DNA of 64,000 nucleotides from Patiria pectinifera (taxonomy: Eukaryota; Echinodermata; Asteroidea; Valvatida; Asterinidae): positions 20,672,863-20,736,862 of the forward strand of contig CM057135.1 of the NCBI GenBank assembly GCA_029964075.1. Direction: 5' to 3'. The notes under the pieces were generated by a model, which was given only the letters and a program-made list of their open reading frames with translations, did not search any database and was not told the DNA's origin. Position numbers and translations under genes: made by a program. Positions within the stretch are counted from its first letter, which is position 1. Every line of letters begins with the position of its first letter. Positions 1 to 11,576 of this stretch are shown piece after piece.

Positions 1-890
1 GCACAGACATTTCTATTGTGTCGATAACAAATTCCAAGTATTCAAGGACTTGAGTGGGCTTTTTGTGTGATTTCTTTTCATTAATAACGAACCCCAAATT
101 CTCTACGAGTGAACACCTTGCCTCGACATTTTTGGAGCATTCGTCTTTTGAATCACCAATAAGGAGGGAGTCATCAATGTAATTGGCCGAAATGTAACCC
201 ATGTTACGCAATGTTGCCACTACAGGCTTCATGACTTTGGTGAATATTCGTGGTGCACTTGCAAGGCCAAAACATAAGCAAGTAAACTGCCATAACTTGT
301 CTTTCCACTCAAAACACAAATATTTTTGATGTTCGTTTGCTATAGGGATAGTAAAGTAGGCATCTTTTAAATCAATGGATGCCAAGTAGCAATCTTGACG
401 GATAAGCGTCAGTGTGTATTCAAAAGTCTCCGTTTTGAAATGGTGGTATTTCACGAATGTATTTAACCTTTTCAAGTTAATGATTGGTCTCATCGAACCA
501 TCTTTCTTTGGACGAAGAAAAATATTTGAGACAAATTCTTCAATAGCGGGATGAGCCTGTTTGATTGACCCTTGTCAAGCAACGTTTTTACCACATCATC
601 TATTATCAATGATTCCGATTCTGAAAAGAGAATAGGTTTTGGAACCTCTTTTTGAAAAGGAATTTCTGTGAATTCGATGTGACAATGGGAGATACAGTCC
701 AAAATCCATGTATCTGAGGTAATAGTTTTCCATGTGGAGGCGAAATATCTTAGCCTTCCTGCAAAGTCAATACTATCATTATGACACTTACTCAATTCGC
801 CACTTGCCAGTCTCTTGAATGGTGGTTGGCTTATGGTGATTACTTCTGTTTTCCGCTTGACGTGTCCTGTGTCACGTAAGCAGAAGTTGG
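1..890 (-). pseudogene. DIRS reverse transcriptase region, partial
   Basis: Fossil reverse transcriptase of the DIRS fragment: fingers and palm are recognisable on the minus strand, with the catalytic Asp pair region near 170-195 and the block that precedes it near 345-385. The style of the palm (tyrosine-recombinase retroelement rather than LTR/gypsy) fits the gag-like region just upstream. It runs off the left end of the window, so length and the recombinase cannot be judged. Confidence 0.65.
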
Positions 891-929
891 CCGTGCTTGG
901 CTCTGTTGCATGTAGGGTCGTCGGCCCCT

Positions 930-2094
930 TCGTTAAAATGGTTGTTGCTGCTGGCGGCCATACCGATAGTCTCCCGAATGCGTGATTCGATTGAAGCCAC
1001 GATTAAAGCCACGTCTACGACCACGGTTTGCACCGCCAGTGTCAAACCCGTGAACCTTGGAACCTAGCTTGTTGGTTTCTTGGATGGCCTTACAAGCCTG
1101 TACCAGATCATCACCAAATAAAAATGATGTGCATTGGGTCTGCGAAGAGCACAACGGTGCAAATTTTTGGCTCAATTCGGGACGGATAAGATCTCGTCTC
1201 CGATAATTTAATTGTGCATTACCAGCGCCAAGCATGGCTACTGCATCCACTAGCATTTGGATGAGTTCAGCCGTATCGAGATTAGGCTGATCTTTGGAAT
1301 TTCGAGCATTCAACAGCTTATCTGTGGTCATTGTGATGGCGGTCAGTGCATGCATAATGTAGCCCTGTACTTTTTGCCATTTTACGTCCCGTGCACGGGT
1401 CGCAGGTTTCAAAAATGCCCATATTTCAGGGTTGACTTTTGGAAGGCTGAGATTCGGGCAGTTTTTTTTTGGTTTGTCATATTGTTTGACTTTCTCTTCC
1501 AATTTCTCAGGTGCAATTTTGCCACTAGCCAGTGCATTAATGGTTCCAGCAAGCTTTTTATTAATTGCTGGTCCAACTTTATCGTCGCCCTCGACGAGGG
1601 TCGCCATTTCAGATAACAAATCATCATTTTTCTCTTCTAGAATATTCAGAAGGCTATCTAGATCGCCATCACAAAGACTGTTGCCCCCTTTGGGCACGAC
1701 ATTATCATTCTCATAATTCTCGCCCCTTTCGGGTACGAAATTCCCTCTTGAGGTCAAGTCGAATATATCATGATCATAAAATGCATCATAGAGCGGAGCG
1801 GGTGTGAGTCGTTGCGCAATAGCTTCAGTAAGCGTGGCTACTGTTTTTTTGCAAGTTTGCTACTGTTTCGTGCAAATCAGATTGACCAGCTGCTCTCGAA
1901 GTGCTAGCATCGCGGTTACTTACGCTTTGCGTTGCAGCAGAGTCGACATTTTTGCGCTTGTTTTTTTCTTTTAGGTGGAGTAGGCACAACGCTTGCTGCG
2001 GTTTGTTGCGTGAGACCAGATAGGTCTTCTTCTAGCTGTGTGAAAAAGCACTCGCTTTCAGACGGATCAACATGAATTACGACCTCATCTGCCA
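930..2094 (-). pseudogene. DIRS gag-like region
   Basis: Fossil gag-like region of the DIRS fragment. The longest open part (933-1757) gives about 270 residues with the conserved central block typical of DIRS gag proteins of marine animals, and ends in an Arg/Gly-rich tail suited to RNA binding. The first part (1760-2094) is Ser/Thr- and Lys-rich with a probable start at 2094. It lies directly upstream of the reverse transcriptase on the same strand, as expected for the family. It is broken; relative age cannot be given without a second copy. Confidence 0.65.
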
Positions 2095-2299
2095 TGTTGG
2101 CAAAGCTGTGTGGCCACGAACCGTGGTCCAGAGGCGATGTGTGGTATAAATACCCAAAAGTATCCGCACTACCGGCGATACTAAAGACCAGAAATACACT
2201 GATGAATGAGCACGAAACGGCCGGTTATATAGGCAGGCCCGTTTCTGCTTTCTTTTGTCCTTTAAATGTGTGGCATACCTCAGTATAACCAGACAATAC

Positions 2300-3790
2300 A
2301 ATCTCACGTGATTCCGATTGGAGGTAATGGTGAGGTAGAATGCTTTTTAAATCGTGATGTAAATGTGTGTGTTTATACCCCTCGTACATGTAAGTTTCAA
2401 CCCTTTCCCAGTTTTCCTTTCCCCCGCTCATATCCCCCTGGCTTTCTTACACCCCCCGGCTTGCCATTGTTTCCTTCCCATTTTTTTTGTCTTTATACAT
2501 AATAGCTCTATCAATCCAGATATTTTATTTATTTATTTAATTAGGCTAAATTTGTTGTTCTATTTCTATTACGTGTACTGTTGTCAGTGTTCTTATATTG
2601 TTACGCCTATTTGTAAATTTATGTAATATGTTTTTTTTGGTTTTTAATGTGAAGTTTTTAAGTGTTTTGTACATTATATTTGTGTGCAGAACGAGGAGAC
2701 AAGTTTCATGTTTTTACATGATGAGAATTAATAAATAATAATAATAATAGTAATAGTAGTAATAATAATAATTTCACATGGCCACATTTTTTTACAATAT
2801 TGAACCGAACGAAAGCAATTTCTAATTCATCGTAAAGGAGTGCCCAGTGGTCGGTGAAATAAAACCCATACTGTTACTCTATTTTAAATTCATTGCAAAG
2901 TTTAACGATCTCATTCATAACCCAAAATTCCTTAGTAACAAAATAACACAAAGGCATGGTATTTCGTGACCAACATAAATTACTGATTTTGCTAATGATG
3001 CGTCATGCATGTGGCACGCATATTGTATATGCTACGCGGGCCAATAACGTACTCCCCGAAGTGCAATTCTGTCTGTTTCGAAATTTTCCACCTTGTTTTC
3101 CTTGAATAAAATAATTATTGAACACACACTTTTGAGACTAATTACGTATTTTGAATTCACTAGTACTATTTCGCGAAAAATACGTACAGAATTAATTGAA
3201 AACATACCAAAACACGTCGAGAAAATGTTGCGAAGAACAGCCCACAATGTGGTTTGCAACGCGACAGACACAGTCGATCCCAAAGCAGCCCGTAAGTGCG
3301 CATGCGTTTAATGACCCCAGTCAAATAGAGGGCGATATGACATTATTTTTCCGATACAGCTCGAGTTGTGGCACCTGCCCATAATGTAACAAAAACCCAC
3401 AATGAAAGTTTGTGCTTACAAGTCAGCCCTCATTGTGCACCGTGTAAGAGCAGCCATACGGCCGGATGGACGGACGCCCTAGGCGATGACAATACCCCTC
3501 GAGCCTCTCGGTTGAGGGGTGAAAACTACTAGTTGATCACTCCAGAAATAATGTTGTTTACTTCAACAACCATAGAAAACTTTAGGACCTTCCCTGATGT
3601 GTTAAAAGAATTTAAAAAAAAAATAGCTTTTGTAATGTCATTATAAAGTCATACATTTCTTCCAAATATTTGAAAATATTGTGCATCTACCTATCACCTA
3701 ACAAACATAATACAAAAATAATTTTCATTTTACCATATTGCTATCGTGAGATATGACTTAAAGGTCCAAAAATTCAAACATTTACATCAA
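2300..3790. other. AT-rich stretch without a gene
   Basis: No convincing coding region on either strand. It holds pyrimidine-rich runs (2400-2500), a short AAT microsatellite (2731-2772) and a small hairpin near 3496-3522 (ACCCCTC paired with GAGGGGT). Sequence around that hairpin resembles a dispersed repeat I associate with marine invertebrate genomes, but I cannot assign it. Confidence 0.5.
2731..2772. repeat. AAT/AGT trinucleotide microsatellite
   Basis: An imperfect run of AAT units with a few AGT variants, visible directly. It lies in non-coding AT-rich DNA. Confidence 0.9.
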
Positions 3791-3794
3791 ATGA

Positions 3795-3812
3795 CATGAT
3801 GACGTCATCATG
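3795..3812. promoter_or_regulatory. Perfect 18-bp palindrome with CRE core
   Basis: CATGATGACGTCATCATG is a perfect palindrome centred on TGACGTCA, the consensus site for CREB/ATF bZIP factors. A second imperfect copy lies near 3887-3906. No promoter or gene is recognisable nearby, so function is only a possibility; it sits at the outer flank of the inverted array that begins at about 3960. Confidence 0.4.
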
Positions 3813-3959
3813 AGTTTGCCTATTGCATATAGTGCCAAAGTACCGACAGTTATGTAGATATACAACTTCAGAATATACACGTTTGTGATGACATCATCAT
3901 GACGTCACCCTTCCCGACACAACTTTGCTGTAAGGACAATGCATATAAGTATGGGCTGT

Positions 3960-5050
3960 TATGTACTTTGATTTTTTTTTTCCTAAAGAAGGAATTTTTT
4001 GTCATATTTGGATAGAGTTTACCTTCCAAAGGCAGAAATCCATTGGTAACATATTTTCCATCTACCATGTGGCGGCCATCTTGGATTTCAGAATGGCCGC
4101 CATTTCGGACCTAACGTGTATCGTAACTTCGGACCTAATTGTCACAAAAAGTCCATTTTGGTGGCAAATCCTATGTTTTGGATACCAAGGAACCCAAGTA
4201 AGGTGTTGTTGACGAGGTACTCCCAATGGACGGCAGCCATCTTGGATATTTCAAAATGGCCGCCATTTAGTACCTAATTTGTATCATAACTTTGGACCTG
4301 ATTGTCATACGAAGTCCATTTAGGTGGCAAACCCTATATTTTTGATACCAAGGAACCCAAGTAAATCATTGTTGATGGGGTACTCCCAATGGATGGCAGC
4401 CATCTTGGATATTTCAAAATGGCCGCCATTTCGGACCTTATTTGTATCATAACTTCGGACCTGATTGTCGTAAGAAGTCCATTGTGGTGGCAAACGCCAT
4501 GTTTTTTTATACCAAGGAACCCAAGTAAATCATTGTTGGTTAGGTACTCTCAATGGATGGCAGCCATCTTGGATATTTCAAAATGGCCGCCATTTCGGAG
4601 CTCATTTGTATCATAACTTCGGACCTGATTGTCATATGAAGTCCGGCCACTCTGGTGGCAAATCCTCTGTTTTCAATACCAAGGAACCCAAGTAAATCAA
4701 ATTTGAAGGGGTAGTCCCAAATGATGGCAGCCATCTTGGAAACTTCAAAATATATCGTATGAAGTCCATTTTGATGGCAAACACTATGTTTTCGATACCA
4801 AGGAATCCAAGTAGATCAAATTTGATGGGGAAGACTAATGGATGGCAGCCATCTTGGTTACTTCAAAATAACCGCCATCTTGGATTTCGTTATGTTGCAA
4901 ACCCCATAAATTTGATACCAAGGAATCTAAAAAATACATTATTGATGAGGTATCCCAATGGATGGCAACTATCTTGGATATTTCAGAATGAACGCCATTT
5001 TGCAGTTCAGTTTTTAAAGGGTCTCTATAGCCACAGTGACAATTGTTGAC
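3960..5050 (-). repeat. Tandem array A of ~162-bp unit (inverted arm)
   Basis: Tandem units marked by GGCAGCCATCTTGG at about 4071, 4233, 4395, 4559, 4726, 4844 and 4964. Spacing is 162-167 bp for the first four intervals and about 119 bp for the last two. Each unit also carries a conserved phrase (ATACCAAGGAACCCAAGTA) and a second AAAATGGC-type motif. The outer end (3960-4070) reappears, reverse-complemented, at 7640-7745 beyond array B, so A and B form the two arms of a large inverted repeat with a spacer of about 1.85 kb. Not coding: the open frames across it are by-products of the repeat. Confidence 0.85.
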
Positions 5051-6169
5051 CATTCGTGGGTTGGATTGTTAATTATAGGCAATAGTAGAGCGGCAAAGTG
5101 ACAGAATTGTGCACTTTGCAGTTAAACTTGGCATGTCACGTCTTCATGCCTTGACGAGAATTTTCAGATATGGAGGCATTTCATATCTGACCCCTGGTGA
5201 CCTTTGTGAAGGGTCAATGAATGGCAAGAATGAAGAATCCAGGTGCCACTTCAGCGGTTGTGTACAAAGTCTATGGGGAGTCAAGAACCTTTTTAAGTAT
5301 TTTCCTAACAAAATTGGAATGTCTTTTCATCACTTTTTCAATGACTGACCTTCATTGAGGTAATATGATGAAAAAAAGTGATGTCAAGATGCAACATCTT
5401 TTCTCAATGAACTTTGTATACCCCAAATGCCGCTATTTATTTAGTCTTCCAAATGCCACTTTTCATGACATGTGTGTAAGTCTTAATAATGAAAAAGAAG
5501 TGTATTTTTATAATTATTCTATAGTATGTAATGATTCAGACCCAAAAACAATTTTGTCATGACCTCTGATCTCCATTTTCCTCTTTTGAGAATATAAGAG
5601 GTACATCGGACAATCATCAAACTCTAACAGTGACCAATGGGCAGTGTAAAAAGGTTAAAAATGTGGTTACCCAAGTCTATCTGGATAGCAGAGTATAATA
5701 AGAACAAAATAATGAATACTGCTTGACAGTTCTTAATAAATTCCATTGCATTCCAATCGCAGCATGTTGAGTCTGCCATTAATTAAAACAGAAAGAGATA
5801 TATATGATAGATATCATAGGAAAGTGAAGTGTTCAAGAATAATTGTTACAGGTTGTTGACTCTCAAAGGTCACCAGAAGTCAAAAATGAAGTGCCTCTTA
5901 TATCTAAAAATTGTCTTCAAGGCATTAAGAACCAACATGCGTAGTTTAATTCATAATTTTATCACATATTGCACAATTATTGGTATTATTGGGGCTATGC
6001 CGCTCCACTACAAGTACATGTGAATGATGTCAATAGTTAGCAATTAGTAAGTCCACTTCAGGTTATGTGTGTGCCTGGATTTCTTGTGGTTCGTAAGTGG
6101 CTCTCTGAATCAACTGCATCACATGCCCAGACAACCCCGGCTCTGTCGTGGCTAGCCTAAATATGAAAG
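5051..6169. other. Spacer between the inverted arrays, no gene seen
   Basis: AT-rich sequence with only short open frames and no recognisable protein similarity, terminal repeats or RNA gene. It forms the loop side of the inverted arrangement of arrays A and B together with 6700-6860. Confidence 0.5.
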
Positions 6170-6699
6170 CAGAGTCACAACTTTTGGTGACTCGACTCGA
6201 CTCAAGTCCCTAAGGGTAAATGACTCGACTCGACGGCGAGCAAACGACTCGAGTTCTCATCAGAAGACTCGACTCGACTCGAGCGAAGGATAATTACATG
6301 TAGGCTTGAGTTTTAAATATACAAGCAAAACTTTGCGAAAAAATAATTGCAATGACTTACGATGCAACATTTTTGTTCATACCGCTTTGCGAATACAATT
6401 ACAGCGGCCGCTTGTAATGTCCACGTGTCGCAGACTTCCATACCACATCATTCTGGAAGGCACAAAATACTATCCACCGAGGAACCGGATTTTAAGCACA
6501 TTTTCCAATTTGTTGTTTCATCATTGTCTGTGGGCGATTTCTTATAAAGTTCTTGGATACGAACGCCGGCTAAATTTAAAAAAAAAACCAATTCGACTCA
6601 AATAAAACTAATGACTCAACTCGACTCACTTCTTAAAAATAACTTGACTCGACACGGCTTGACTCGAGTCACAAAAATTAGTGACTCGTTACAACTCTG
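6170..6699. mobile_element. Degenerate hAT-like non-autonomous element
   Basis: About 530 bp bounded by CAGAGTCACAAC on the left and, reversed, CAGAGTTGTAACGAGTCAC on the right. Inside both ends are runs of GACTCGACTCGAG. The terminal CAGAG and the subterminal ACTCG-rich runs match the better preserved element at 27858-28922, which has a clean 8-bp duplication. Here the flanks (TATGAAAG and ATTCACCC) do not match, so the copy is old or its ends are misplaced. No transposase is encoded. Confidence 0.5.
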
Positions 6700-6899
6700 A
6701 TTCACCCCAGTTTCTCTGCTATCAGGTGCCTGGGAAAGACGGTTGAACAAAGTGGTTTAGACCAAGTCTGCATGGGTTGCTTCTGATATGTACAGTCAGG
6801 TTACAGTCAGTCCAATCATATCCAGCAGTCATTATGATCGTGCTCTTGATGCCCATGAGGTAATTACACTCCAAGTTTTATTCCATGTGGTTTGAAACA

Positions 6900-7745
6900 T
6901 AGAGAAACCTGCCATCCATCGGGGTAACAATGTGTAGATTCCTTGGTATCAAATTTATGGGGTTTGCCACCAAAATATTCAAGATGGCTGCCATCCATTT
7001 GGAGTACTCCGTCAACAATACTTGGGTTCCTTTGTATCAAAAATATGACGTTTGCCACCCACAATGGACTTCGTACGACATCCAGATACAACGTTATTAT
7101 TTAAATGAAATCCAAGATGGCGGCTTTTTTGAAAAATCCAAGATGGATGCCATCTATTGGGAGTACCCTGTCAACAATGATTTACATGAACTTGGGTTCC
7201 TTGGTATCAAAAACAAAGGGTTTGCCACCTAAATGGACTTCGTATGACAATCAGGTCCAAAGTTATGATACAAATTAGGTACTAACTGGCGGCCATTTTG
7301 AAATATCCAAGATGGCTGCCATCCATTGGGAGTACCCCATCAACAACACCTTACTTGGGTTCCTTGGTATCAAAAACATAGGGTTTGCCACCACAATGGA
7401 CTTCATATGACATTCAGGTCCGAAGTTATGATACAAATTAGGTACTAACTGGCGGTCATTTTGAAATATCCAAGATGGCTGCCATCCATTGGGAGTACCC
7501 CATCAACAACACCTTACTTGGGTTCCTTGGTATCAAAAACATAGGGTTTGCCACAAAAATGGACTTCATGTGACAATCAGATCCGAAGTTATGATACAAG
7601 TTAGGTCCGAAATGGACGCCATTTTGAAATCCAAGATGGCCGCCACATGGTAGATGGAAAAAAATGATACCAATGGATGTTTGGCTTAAGAAGGTAAACT
7701 CTACCCAAATATGTCAAAAATTCCTTCGTTAGCAAAAATAAATGC
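6900..7745 (+). repeat. Tandem array B of ~162-bp unit (opposite arm)
   Basis: The same unit as array A in the opposite orientation. AAGATGGCTGCC-type motifs lie at about 6981, 7139, 7309, 7472 and 7632, spaced 158-170 bp. The end at 7640-7745 is the reverse complement of the start of array A at 3960-4070, including the phrase around CATGGTAGATGG. The arrangement is that of a foldback-type element, but no terminal duplication was identified. Confidence 0.85.
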
Positions 7746-8219
7746 AAAGGTCAAAAATGTGGCATAATATACTATACTATGTGCTTAATTTGAATGATGT
7801 ATGACAATGCCAAAAGTTGTGCGCACAATAATCATTTACAAAGTCTATATGACTTTGCATGGAACAAATAGAAAGAACTGAAAATAAATTAAAACCAACA
7901 ACGAAAAGGAAAGGCTTTTCGCAAATTTACGAAAAGCCACATCAAGATTTGGCCATTGTTTGCCTTACTCAGTTCCATAGCTCTCAGACAGTCTGCCTGC
8001 CTTGGGCATTCTCCTGTTCGGAAGAACTGTTTGAAGTGTTTCTTCAACTACTCCTCTCCATAAAAATACTGAAGTTGATCACTTCACCAATAATTACGTT
8101 GACTTTAACAATCATAGACAAAAACTGAAGTTGATCACCTCACCAATAATTATCTTGAAGTCAACAACCATTGACAAAAAATGAAGTTGATCATTTCTAG
8201 TACAGGCAAAAAACTTCAT
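7746..8219. other. Flank of array B, short tandem duplication
   Basis: No gene. Near 8070-8190 a phrase (AAGTTGATCAC followed by CCAATAATTA) is repeated two to three times. A related phrase occurs near 3534-3580 outside array A in the same orientation, which suggests the arrays sit in a larger dispersed family. Confidence 0.45.
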
Positions 8220-8760
8220 TTTTGAGTGAACCTCAAACAAATTGCAACAGACATTTTTTTTCCACAGTGCATTTCTATAAGGTCCCTAAAATGACATACT
8301 AAAAGTCTTACGAAAGCCAGGTGGTGGAAATATGCCTAATTTGCATAAATCCAAAATGGCCGCATATTTGAGGACTTTCACACTGATTTGAGGTATTTTG
8401 AGGTATTTTAAACGACCATTTAAGTCCTTTTACATTGATTTACTCATTATTATAGGAGTTGGTAACTTTCAATATCCCTATGTTTCCCAAATTTGCGATA
8501 TGCCAATAATAATTTGTGTAAATGCCAGTTATTAATGTGCATAGATTAAAGTTAAAATTATGGCTGTCATGACTTTGTGGGAACGTCACAATTACACTTT
8601 CCCTGATAATCTAAGTTCAGTCTTGTAGGCCTTTATAGATAAATTTCAAACCATGGTGCATAGCTGTAAGGTTCCTTAAAAAGGGGAAGAAATTCAAGTG
8701 GTGGAAATATGCCTAATTTGCATAAATTCAAAATGGCAACTATTTACATGATTTCTGATT
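8220..8760 (+). repeat. Dispersed module flanking the arrays, two copies
   Basis: Two diverged direct copies (about 8265-8365 and 8665-8745) share TGGAAATATGCCTAATTTGC and an upstream phrase resembling ATAAGGTCCCTAAAA. The module returns in reverse orientation at about 19965-20130 beyond array C. The consistent association of array and module suggests they belong to one repeat family. Confidence 0.6.
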
Positions 8761-9034
8761 CGGCCATTACTCTCGTCCTGAATTGCTTTTTCGGGTACAT
8801 TGATTTCATCATCATTCCAGTCCAGGGTACCTTTTGAGATCTTATGTTTCCTATGGGGTATAATATTTTATATAAGGTTGCTAGCTATTGTCAAAGTTGG
8901 TATAAGTGTTGGAAAATGTGCTATCCCTGCGTCGCAGAGCGAACCCTTGCGCCGCTCTACTCAGACCAAAAATCAAGGAATAACTCAAAGAGAACAGAAA
9001 ATTCAACACAGGATTTATCAATCACAATTAAATA

Positions 9035-10259
9035 TGTTGTAATCCCACGTTGCCATGGAAATATAGGTTGCCAACCAATGAAGATCGAAGGGAGGGGAAG
9101 TTGTTCCCAGAGATGGTAAGGGAGAGCAGAGAATTCGAAGGAACGTCACTCACACACAGACCAGGACGGTGGTTCAGATGTTTTATTTTGCGTCTAATTT
9201 ATTACCCCTGTGAACAATTACACAATCATATTGAAAAGTTTAACTAAATTATACAGACTTCAGTATAAAGAAACAATCAAAATAACCTTTGAATTTAATT
9301 CCCTAATAATAATGGACAATTATAAAGGCGTGCAGACTAGGCGCACTCACCCAACACTCGTTCTTGTCAATGTAAACAAACAGCCGGCCAGGGCTGGCTC
9401 TCGCCTCGCTTCCCTCAAACTGTGAAATAATATGGATAACCTACGTTACACTTTTTCAGTCGAGGTCCCCACTTTGTTACAGAATAGTCCAAGCAATAGA
9501 CTGAAAAAAATATGGTCAAAACTATTAAATGTAAAAATCCTACTTGTGAGCGATTAAATAAGAAGGCAGGGATTCTGATGTGACACCATATGAATATCTT
9601 ACACTATGTTTTAACTATAAACCCCCTGATACAGCAATACGACTTGCAAAGCTGTCCCAAGCCACGCAAACTGCGCGGCTGTACACTCCGTACACCGTAC
9701 ATGCGAGCTACACGGAAACATTAGTACATGTAGTACACAAGTCGCCATTGTGTTTCCTTGGCCCGAGCATTGTGTCAGCAAACATTGGATTTTGGCCCTT
9801 TTGGGGAACTATTATTGCGGACACACGTATTATATCAACAGATCTGAAAAAAAGTATTTCTAAAGACTAAATGAGAATAAAAAGAGACCCTCACCAGAAA
9901 TGTCCTGACTTTTGTCAAAGCGACGCTGAAAGAGATCGAACGATGGCGAACTTATATATCACTGCATTTTGTTTACATAAACATAGCTTAATGAAAGAGA
10001 GTCCAGTATGAAATATATCCCCTTGAAACTAGATAAATTGGGATTTCCTTAACTATTCCACATAATAGAATCATTACAGTATCAATTAATACAAAAGCTC
10101 TCGTAGTTACTTGAAGTAAAGTGTGGGTCTATTTTCCAACGGCGCAAGGACACCTTTTATTAGACCGTGCAGAGCACTTTGCGGCGGCAACTCCCTATTA
10201 AAGGAGCACACTGCGCTATCATTAAAGGGTCAACTAGTAATCATTATAAAATCCCCACA
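9035..10259 (-). repeat. 3' LTR of the gypsy element (1225 bp)
   Basis: Matches 17175-18865 along its length, apart from small indels, a stretch of some 35-40 bp present only in the other LTR (near 17945-17985), and the 430-bp MITE in the other LTR. It preserves the empty site (single TTAA near 10049) that corresponds to that MITE insertion. Confidence 0.93.
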
Positions 10260-11576
10260 ATTTCCCCGCTTTAGAACCATACGCCCTCGGATGGTAGACC
10301 CATGCACCAAAGGTGCAATACTCAACAAACATGAATTGCATCAAGATAAAACACTTGGCAAAGTTTACAATAAACAACATTAGAAGTGAAGAACAATTAA
10401 AACATGTTCCGTTTTGGAACTTGAAATCTAGAATGAATATTAAGAATGACTATATCCGCATACATCAACATAAATCTCAAACATTAAGTGTGCACCTGTA
10501 CACTACTTTCCTCATCACAATTGATTTAGACAACCACATCGATCCTAAATCATCTTTTGCTAGAAAGGGCAGACACCTTCAGGCATTTTCACCTGATTTT
10601 TTTTTCTACTCCATATTTCAGTGTGCGTGCAAGAAATCGGAATCTCTCGTCAGTTCAACATTTTCATGTATTACAATAACTAAACCTTCAGTAAAACTTC
10701 AAAATGACAAAATAATGTTATAAGCTTACATTTTAAGAGAGAGCAGATACTATTGTTAGCTACTGTGTCCTCAGCTGATGTTTGGGCACACTACTTGGTG
10801 AGTGTGGGTAAAACCATGCCTCTCAATTTAAAGAGAGTGTCTACTCTGCATAAATTTCACAATTACATTTATTCATTTAACAGCTTGCTATTCAGCATCT
10901 AGGTCTTTAAACCCAACAGTTGCATATTTCTTCCAGTTGCACATATCAGTGGTACCTAGATCTACACATAAAGTGTCAATAGTGCGCGCTTTAAGTCTTC
11001 GCAAATAGAAACTATCATTTCCTAGGACCTTTTTGAATGTAAGTCCCGATTAATCGTCAGTCTCCAGACTAAACCCCTCCGGAAGACCTACTAACTGTTC
11101 AAGTGGTACGCAGCGTCTATGGGCCTCTCTACGAAGCCTGCAGGGGAAAGAGTGACCAAACCAGGTCGCGGATGTCCCTTCTGCCATCGCAAGTCTGCCC
11201 TATAATGCATAAAATGGCCTAAATCTGGGCCTCTGAACAATATTCACATGAACAATTTAAGAAACAAACAGCAACATGAAGTTAAATTAGAAAGATATAG
11301 TACTATCCTAGAGTGATGTGCGGGAAAACTCCCCCGTCTCGCAACACCCAAGAGAAGCAGGCTATCTCTTCCGATGTACTCCTCTGCCAACACTGTACTA
11401 TAATTCTTATGGAAGTTTAACTTCGAAACTTTCTCAGGGAGTCGTCGACGGCAGGCGAACGGTGCACCAACCTGTGGAGAACGGGACAATTATAAAAAGA
11501 ATAAGTAATCATCATGGAGGCAACGATGTTGTAGCCCGCTAAGCAGGCATACCCCGATTACTTTTAATTATGATAT
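10260..11576 (-). other. 3' non-coding region of the gypsy element
   Basis: Lies between the end of the pol remnant and the 3' LTR. An AT-rich open frame on the opposite strand (10313-10723) has no recognisable similarity and looks fortuitous. A purine-rich stretch (rc of 10260-10272) abuts the LTR and is the likely polypurine tract. Confidence 0.5.

Larger units (their letters stand above)
1..2094 (-). mobile_element. DIRS-type (tyrosine-recombinase) retrotransposon, partial
   Basis: A minus-strand fragment of a DIRS-like retroelement, cut by the left edge of the window. It carries a gag-like region (about 930-2094) followed by the palm of a reverse transcriptase (about 1-890) of the DIRS type. 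The tyrosine recombinase and the RNase H end would lie to the left of the window and are not seen. A TATA-like stretch lies near 2225, upstream of the gag start. The copy is broken, with a handful of interruptions. Terminal repeats could not be placed, so the right boundary is only the first plausible start codon. Confidence 0.75.

Noticed and set aside
4389-5049. Open frames through the ~162-bp arrays
   Set aside because: They repeat with the tandem unit on both strands and have no protein family features.
10313-10723. 136-codon open frame on the plus strand
   Set aside because: It lies antisense in the 3' region of the gypsy element, has AT-rich, unstructured composition and no recognisable similarity.
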